Positions 7,611 through 10,621 of a stretch of 10,621 bases of DNA are shown piece by piece (positions within the stretch are counted from its first letter, which is position 1; each line of letters starts with the position of its first letter). The position numbers and the translations under genes were made by a program. The stretch is from Zygnema cylindricum (lineage: Eukaryota > Streptophyta > Zygnematophyceae > Zygnematales > Zygnemataceae): NCBI GenBank assembly GCA_037447655.1, contig JBBHKE010001092.1, positions 1-10,621 of the forward strand, in the 5' to 3' direction. The notes beneath the pieces are model-generated. The model saw nothing but the letters and a program-made list of their open reading frames with translations. It was not told where the DNA came from and made no database searches.

Positions 7611-8430
7611 AATTCAGATAGATAACGCTAATAGTTGTACAACTCCAATAGAGTTGACGAAGGGAAGTGAGGGGAGTGAAGAAGAAGGAGTCATAGTCTT
7701 AGAGGAGGAATTATCTCCTGAAGAACAGAAGTTCATGCAGACTATTCCTTACAGGCAAGTAGTGGGAAGTCTAATCTATTTTATGAATTGTACCCGGCCG
7801 GATTTAGCTGCAGCTATAGGAGTGCTGAGTAGAAGTCTAAATGCTCCCACTAAGAGGGATTGGGAGGCAGCTAAGAGAGTCCTTAGATATTTGATAGGAA
7901 CTAGGGATTTATGGTTGCATTTGGGTGGGGAGAATACTGACATCACTACTTGGAGTGATGCCAGTTATGGTGATGCTCCGATGAGGAGATGTACTTCTGG
8001 ATATGTATTATAAGTAGGTAATGGGGCTTGCTGTTGGAGTAGCAAACAACAAAAGGTTATTGCTCAGTCCACCATGGAGGCTGAGTATATGGCATCTTGC
8101 TCTGCTGTAAAAGAATTGATGTGGGTCAAGTCTTTGCTTGGTGAGCTTGGTCACCTTAAAAGTGGTGTGCAAAAAAATTTTTGTGATAATCAGGCAGCGA
8201 TCACTATTTCTGCCAATCCTAAACATCATTTAAAAGCCAAACACATGGACATTAGACTCAGCTTTGTTAGAGAGCAAGTAGAAAACAAAATAATCAGTTT
8301 AGAGTACAGACCAAATAGCGAGATGGTGGCAGATATGATGACCAAACCTATGCCTTCCCCTAAGCTAATTTTCTGCAGGGAGAAGTGTGGTATGATACTA
8401 AAGAGTGACTGGAAAGTAAGGGGAGTGTAG
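7611..8430 (+). pseudogene. pol: Copia RNase H region and polyprotein end
   Basis: A long open piece (7600-8013) covers the RT-RNase H connection, with YRQVVGSLIYFMNCTRPDL and the first catalytic acid in TTWSDASYGD (Asp 7957-7959). TAA at 8011-8013 breaks it, and the same frame continues with STMEAEYMA (Glu in EAEY, 8077-8085), NFCDNQAAI (Asp 8185-8187) and KHMDIRLSFVREQV (Asp 8248-8250), so all active-site acids are present. The polyprotein ends at TAG 8428-8430, overlapping the first bases of E2. RNase H would degrade the RNA strand during reverse transcription and free the polypurine primer. Confidence 0.92.
8411..8425 (+). other. Polypurine tract before E2
   Basis: GGAAAGTAAGGGGAG, purine except for one T, ends exactly where E2 starts with TGTAG. 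This is the standard site of plus-strand priming at the internal/3' LTR boundary, and it supports E2 beginning at 8426. It still encodes the last residues of the polyprotein. Confidence 0.75.
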
Positions 8431-8652
8431 AAATTGATGGTATGTTTTTAAGTGTTTTCTAGGTCTAAATAGAAATATAAAAAGAAGTCGAGGCAATCTA
8501 TCTCTTACTTCTCTCTCCAACTCTCAAACTTGTCGCACTCACTGAGAAATTTGAGAGGAAGCTAGAGCAATGGCTAACTAGGCTATCCAGTGGTTTACGG
8601 GAAAATATATTAGTTTATTTACCATTAGGGGTTGATTTACTAAAAAGATATA
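8426..8652 (+). repeat. E2, 3' LTR-like segment
   Basis: This is a 227-bp copy of E1, starting TGTAGAAATTGATGG after the polypurine tract and ending ACTAAAAAGATATA where inverted X relative D begins. TATAAAAAG at 8476-8484 is a good TATA box. It contains a ~19-bp segment (around 8549-8568) missing from E1. The sequence TGTGCA just past it could be the true CA end of the LTR, but it can equally be the terminus of D. Confidence 0.75.
8476..8484 (+). promoter_or_regulatory. TATA box in E2
   Basis: TATAAAAAG lies 50 bp into E2, an early but plausible place for a short Copia LTR promoter. The corresponding E1 site is TATAGAAAG, changed at one base. Activity is inferred. Confidence 0.5.
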
Positions 8653-8870
8653 TGTGCAATTCTGTGTCCTCCATTGGACTACAGAATACAGGAAGCCTCT
8701 AGATAGTATTTAACTAACCCACTTCAAGCCACAACCACAGCTGACAAAAAGGGCAAACTGACATTTTGACTACACCCCTGTGTAGCTTGGACTCCCTTGA
8801 GTCGGTAGTTTCAAGAATCACTGAAAACGGCCAACCAGCCGATAAGTTATGAGTCGGCAAAAATGCCAAG

Positions 8871-8876
8871 TTTATA
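8871..8876 (-). promoter_or_regulatory. TATA box of inverted copy D
   Basis: On the minus strand the sequence reads TTTGTATAAACTTGG, at the same place relative to the CCTCTCTCC/GAGAG inverted repeat as TATAAAAGG in copy A. Its retention in a diverged copy supports the reading of X as a promoter-bearing unit. Confidence 0.5.
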
Positions 8877-8988
8877 CAAACTCTCAAAGGGAGAGAGGTT
8901 CCTATCTACCAAATTCTATAAGTCTTAAATCCCTCTCACAACCCCTATCTATTGAAGTACGAACCAATCAGATCATTGTAGGGTACTG

Positions 8989-9014
8989 AAAAGTACTATG
9001 GCCGATGTACTTTT
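8989..9014. repeat. GTAC palindrome of copy D
   Basis: AAAAGTAC and GTACTTTT form a perfect 8-bp stem around a GGCC-centred loop. It is the counterpart of the palindrome at 3681-3723 in copy B, although flanking bases differ. Confidence 0.75.
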
Positions 9015-9041
9015 TGTATGGCCCATGTACGGCAAAGACAT

Positions 9042-9063
9042 AAAGTGGACGTGTGTCCACTTT
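9042..9063. repeat. Perfect 9-bp hairpin in copy D
   Basis: AAAGTGGAC, loop GTGT, GTCCACTTT form a perfect stem. The equivalent B position has the weaker near-palindrome TGACATGTGTCA (about 3646-3657). It lies too far from any gene end to be read as a terminator. Confidence 0.8.
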
Positions 9064-9222
9064 TCACTTGTCCTTATGTTCGCCGGAATTCTTGCGACCA
9101 AATGCCATCCCTCCGCGTGGCGCCACATCATGCCATGTCCATAAACACCAAAAGTGAGCATTCCGCGATCTCGGCATCGATGTACGCCATCGGATTAGAT
9201 TCAATGTTGAATGTCTGTCGTA

Positions 9223-9249
9223 AAAACAAATGTCCGATTCATTTGTTTT
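9223..9249. repeat. Perfect 10-bp hairpin in copy D
   Basis: AAAACAAATG, loop TCCGATT, CATTTGTTTT. The stem sequence is shared with the hairpins of B (3410-3464) and C (9891-9914), but the loop and flanks are different, so pairing has outlasted the surrounding sequence. Confidence 0.85.
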
Positions 9250-9371
9250 CGTGCGAGATAATTTTCGCACTATAAAATACTTGGTTCCAAGTTCTTTCGT
9301 TCGCAATTCCGTTAATCAAATTCGTGGTTGTAATAGTGTTTAAATAAATATCAAACCTATCATATGCTAAC

Positions 9372-9453
9372 GGACTTCTACGACAGACTGGTTAGAGCTT
9401 ACGGCTAAGCTGCGCTCTACCGGTCGGAGGTTCGAGTCCTATCGGACTCAACC
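9372..9453 (+). other. tRNA-like sequence at the head of copy D
   Basis: On the plus strand, ACTGGTTAGAGC (9387-9398) resembles a tRNA D-arm with the Pol III A box, and GGTTCGAGTCC (9429-9439) is a perfect B box at about tRNA spacing (31 bases from D-arm end). The acceptor arms (near 9372-9378 and 9443-9449) do not pair, so this is not an intact tRNA gene. Two oddities: 9387-9424 is itself a long imperfect palindrome, with GCTCTACCGGT mirroring the D-arm, and GAGTCC-TATC-GGACTC (9434-9449) is a perfect 6-bp hairpin. Alternatives are a tRNA-derived SINE head or a tRNA copy captured by an LTR element. No isotype is assigned. Confidence 0.5.
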
Positions 9454-9665
9454 TTTTGTTGAGAGTGACATAAGTCACTCTTTAGCCCAACCTGCTTAAG
9501 CTAGGACAGTCATGGCTCAGCCACCCTCTCCATCCCTCAGTGAATACGATAAGTATGGTGGGTGGAGAGAGGAGGCGAAGGCAGGCTGTCCGCCTATTTC
9601 CTTTTTCCATTTGTACTAAATTCAGACCAAGAAAATACTACATAAAACTAGTAATTTCAACAATA
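9454..9665. other. Spacer between copies D and C, with hairpins
   Basis: No gene is seen. AGAGTGAC-ATAA-GTCACTCT (9462-9481) is a perfect 8-bp hairpin just after the tRNA-like sequence. CTCTCCATCC (9526-9535) pairs with GGGTGGAGAG (9560-9569), nine Watson-Crick pairs and one wobble. A purine-rich stretch (about 9560-9588) is followed by AT-rich sequence up to copy C. There is no polypurine tract immediately before C. Confidence 0.6.
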
Positions 9666-9747
9666 TGTTGCACCCAGGATTTGATCCTAGTACCTACCGG
9701 AGTGAAAGCAACCGATAGCCGTTAGCCTTATCCGTTAAGTCTAGAAC
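9666..9747 (-). other. tRNA-like head of X copy C (antisense)
   Basis: On the minus strand the 82-nt segment begins GTTCTAG, which pairs at five of seven positions with the terminal GTGCAAC. It then shows AACGGATAAGG, a 7-bp stem CTATCGG/CCGGTAG with an 11-base loop, and a T-arm-like CTAGG-ATCAAAT-CCTGG. This is a recognisable but decayed cloverleaf outline with an enlarged anticodon-like loop. Copies B and D have the counterpart at the same terminal place. Confidence 0.5.
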
Positions 9748-9890
9748 AGGTGTTACGTACTATAGGGTTTGATATTGTTTTAAACATTTTCACGTAGGAT
9801 AATTCATTTAACTGAAACTATTTACGGGATACATAGATCTAGTAAAGTAAAAGTACGGATTACACTATGTATACAAAACGAGTACCGCGC

Positions 9891-9914
9891 ATTTGTTTCT
9901 TTAACGAAACAAAT
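9891..9914. repeat. ATTTGTTTC hairpin of copy C
   Basis: ATTTGTTTC, loop TTTAAC, GAAACAAAT form a perfect 9-bp stem flanked by GCGC at 9887-9890 and CGCGC after the stem. Copy B has this unit in tandem. Confidence 0.85.
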
Positions 9915-10528
9915 ATCGCGCTTGTATTTATGACGGCTCCGGTTGAAATCTACATTCAATCGGACGGCCGGAAAGAAAGTCGAGATCGTGGAAGAGATTA
10001 TCGGCGGTTTATGGTCATCGCCACATCGGATGACACGTGGCGAAATTACGTTAGATCACGGTATCTCCGGGGATTACAGCACCGAATCCGGATATGACAT
10101 GTGTCGACTTTTAGACCATGTCGTACAATGTACGTACAAAAAGTATACCGGCAGCTCTACTTTTGTGTACGGAATTGCAATATGATTGGCTCCGTACATC
10201 AGTAGATAGAGTCTATGAGAGAGATAGGACTTAGAAAAATTAGTAGATAGGACCCTCTCAATTAGTTGAGAGGACCCTCTCTTCCAGAGAGCTTCTGTAC
10301 AAAAGGTCTACTTTGACCCTCCGTAACTTACTACTCAGGGGAGCAAATTTAGAGATTCTTTTTGCTATAGACTCAGGGGATTCTTGCCTTCATAAGGGTG
10401 AAGGTGGTCAGAGTTTTTGTTTACCAGGGTGGCGGTTATTCGTGCTGAAAGAAAAAGGGGTCAGGGTTATCCTAGAGGCTTCGTGTGGGCTGCTTACTCT
10501 GAGGTCCTATTGAGGTTTGAGAGTTGCA

Positions 10529-10621
10529 ACTTGTGTCTGACCGTGGTAGAGGAGCTTCAACAAGATTGCGAATGAAATATTTTTATAAGTGAAGCTGCAT
10601 TGAGGAAGTGGGAAGGAGTGA
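10529..10621. other. Flank following X copy C, shared with copy A
   Basis: These 93 bases match 342-434 after copy A almost exactly (for example GAATGAAATATTTTTATAAG at 389-408). Copies B and D lack this flank. It is probably X internal sequence next to the LTR, or else the X unit is longer in the A/C subgroup. No coding signal. Confidence 0.65.

Larger units (their letters stand above)
2976..8652 (+). mobile_element. Degenerate Ty1/Copia retrotransposon bracketed by E1 and E2
   Basis: Two direct copies of an LTR-like segment (2976-3184, 8426-8652) flank a polyprotein whose integrase precedes reverse transcriptase, which defines Ty1/Copia (Pseudoviridae-type order) rather than Ty3/Gypsy. The polyprotein ends at a TAG that overlaps the start of E2, preceded by a purine-rich tract, as expected at the 3' end. 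The 5' side is abnormal: instead of primer binding site and leader, an 894-bp X repeat (B) separates E1 from gag. No 5-bp target duplication was found: the 5 bases before E1 are ACTTG and no matching bases follow E2. The element is therefore a rearranged or chimeric copy, unable to transpose by itself. Confidence 0.8.
8653..9453 (-). mobile_element. Inverted, diverged X relative (copy D)
   Basis: The reverse complement follows X copies B and C part by part in the same order: tRNA-like head (9372-9453), ATTTGTTT hairpin (9223-9249), TTCCGCGATCTCGGC (9159-9173, one base different from B), ATGGACATGG-type block, GTAC palindrome (8989-9014), CCAAT at 8962-8968, GTAGATAGGA-CCTCTCTCCC (8897-8916), TATA (8871-8876), and a leader ending GGAGGACACAGAATTGCA (8657 on the plus strand). 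Identity is far lower than among A, B and C, with about 800 bp against about 890, so D belongs to another subfamily. It has one copy of the 22-bp motif. It abuts E2 directly. Open frames inside it are shadows. Confidence 0.7.
9666..10528 (+). mobile_element. X repeat copy C, full-length LTR-like unit
   Basis: The 863-bp unit starts TGTTGCACCC and ends near GTTGCA (10523-10528). It has the same part order as copy B: antisense tRNA-like head (9666-9747), a single ATTTGTTTC hairpin (9891-9914), G-box (10034-10039), GTAC palindrome (10133-10171), 22-bp tandem (10240-10283) and a TATA site mutated to TACAAAAGG (10298-10306). Its downstream flank matches that of copy A. It is closest to A over the shared part, but shares the 22-bp duplication with B. 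The 67-codon open frame at 10313 is the same non-credible frame as in A and B. Confidence 0.75.

Noticed and set aside
8426-8683. LTR E2 ending at GGACTACA (TGTAG/CTACA ends)
   Set aside because: GGACTACAG lies within sequence homologous to the X leader (CTGAGGTCC in A), and E1 does not share it.
8973-9306. Open frames on both strands inside copy D
   Set aside because: The interval aligns with non-coding promoter parts of X and is full of palindromes.
9372-9453. A functional tRNA gene
   Set aside because: A and B boxes are present, but the acceptor arms do not pair and the middle is an abnormal palindrome.
1-10621. CRISPR array, bacterial operon, phage or integron content
   Set aside because: No regularly spaced repeats, Shine-Dalgarno-led genes or prokaryotic mobile genes were seen; the content is plant retrotransposon throughout.

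Overview
The window reads as plant nuclear DNA made almost entirely of degraded, nested LTR retrotransposons. Evidence: a Ty1/Copia polyprotein in the order gag-protease-integrase-reverse transcriptase-RNase H; an LTR with TGTTAA/TTAACA ends followed by a primer binding site of the plant initiator-tRNA-Met type; no bacterial-style gene packing; long non-coding stretches with direct and inverted repeats. I see no intact host gene. The species cannot be named from this sequence.

Layout. (1) 1-341 is the 3' part of a copy (A) of an LTR-like repeat, here called X, followed by 342-1972 of non-coding sequence that may be X internal sequence. (2) 1973-2304 is a complete 332-bp Copia-type LTR (F) with its primer binding site at 2307-2318 and about 650 bp of decayed internal sequence. 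(3) 2976-3184 and 8426-8652 are two copies (E1, E2) of a ~210-230 bp LTR-like segment bracketing a Copia polyprotein pseudogene (about 4079-8430) with 12 in-frame stops, 3 frameshifts and two of three integrase catalytic acids replaced. (4) Between E1 and gag lies a second X copy (B, 3185-4078), where the element's leader and primer binding site should be. (5) Directly after E2 lies an inverted, much more diverged X relative (D, 8653-9453). (6) 9454-9665 is a spacer with hairpins, and 9666-10528 is a third forward X copy (C), which continues past the window end into the same flank that follows copy A.

How the parts relate. The Copia element is dead: its frame is recoverable by eye but cannot be translated. 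The unusual part is family X. All three copies whose 5' end is visible (B, C, D) begin with a tRNA-like sequence in antisense, followed by a promoter region rich in perfect or near-perfect palindromes (ATTTGTTT hairpins, a GTAC-rich palindrome) that persist even in the diverged copy D. A and D have a TATA box; B and C have lost it. Both E copies abut an X terminus at the same E position, but X is in opposite orientations. A simple nested insertion does not explain this, which suggests a recombined or template-switched mosaic.
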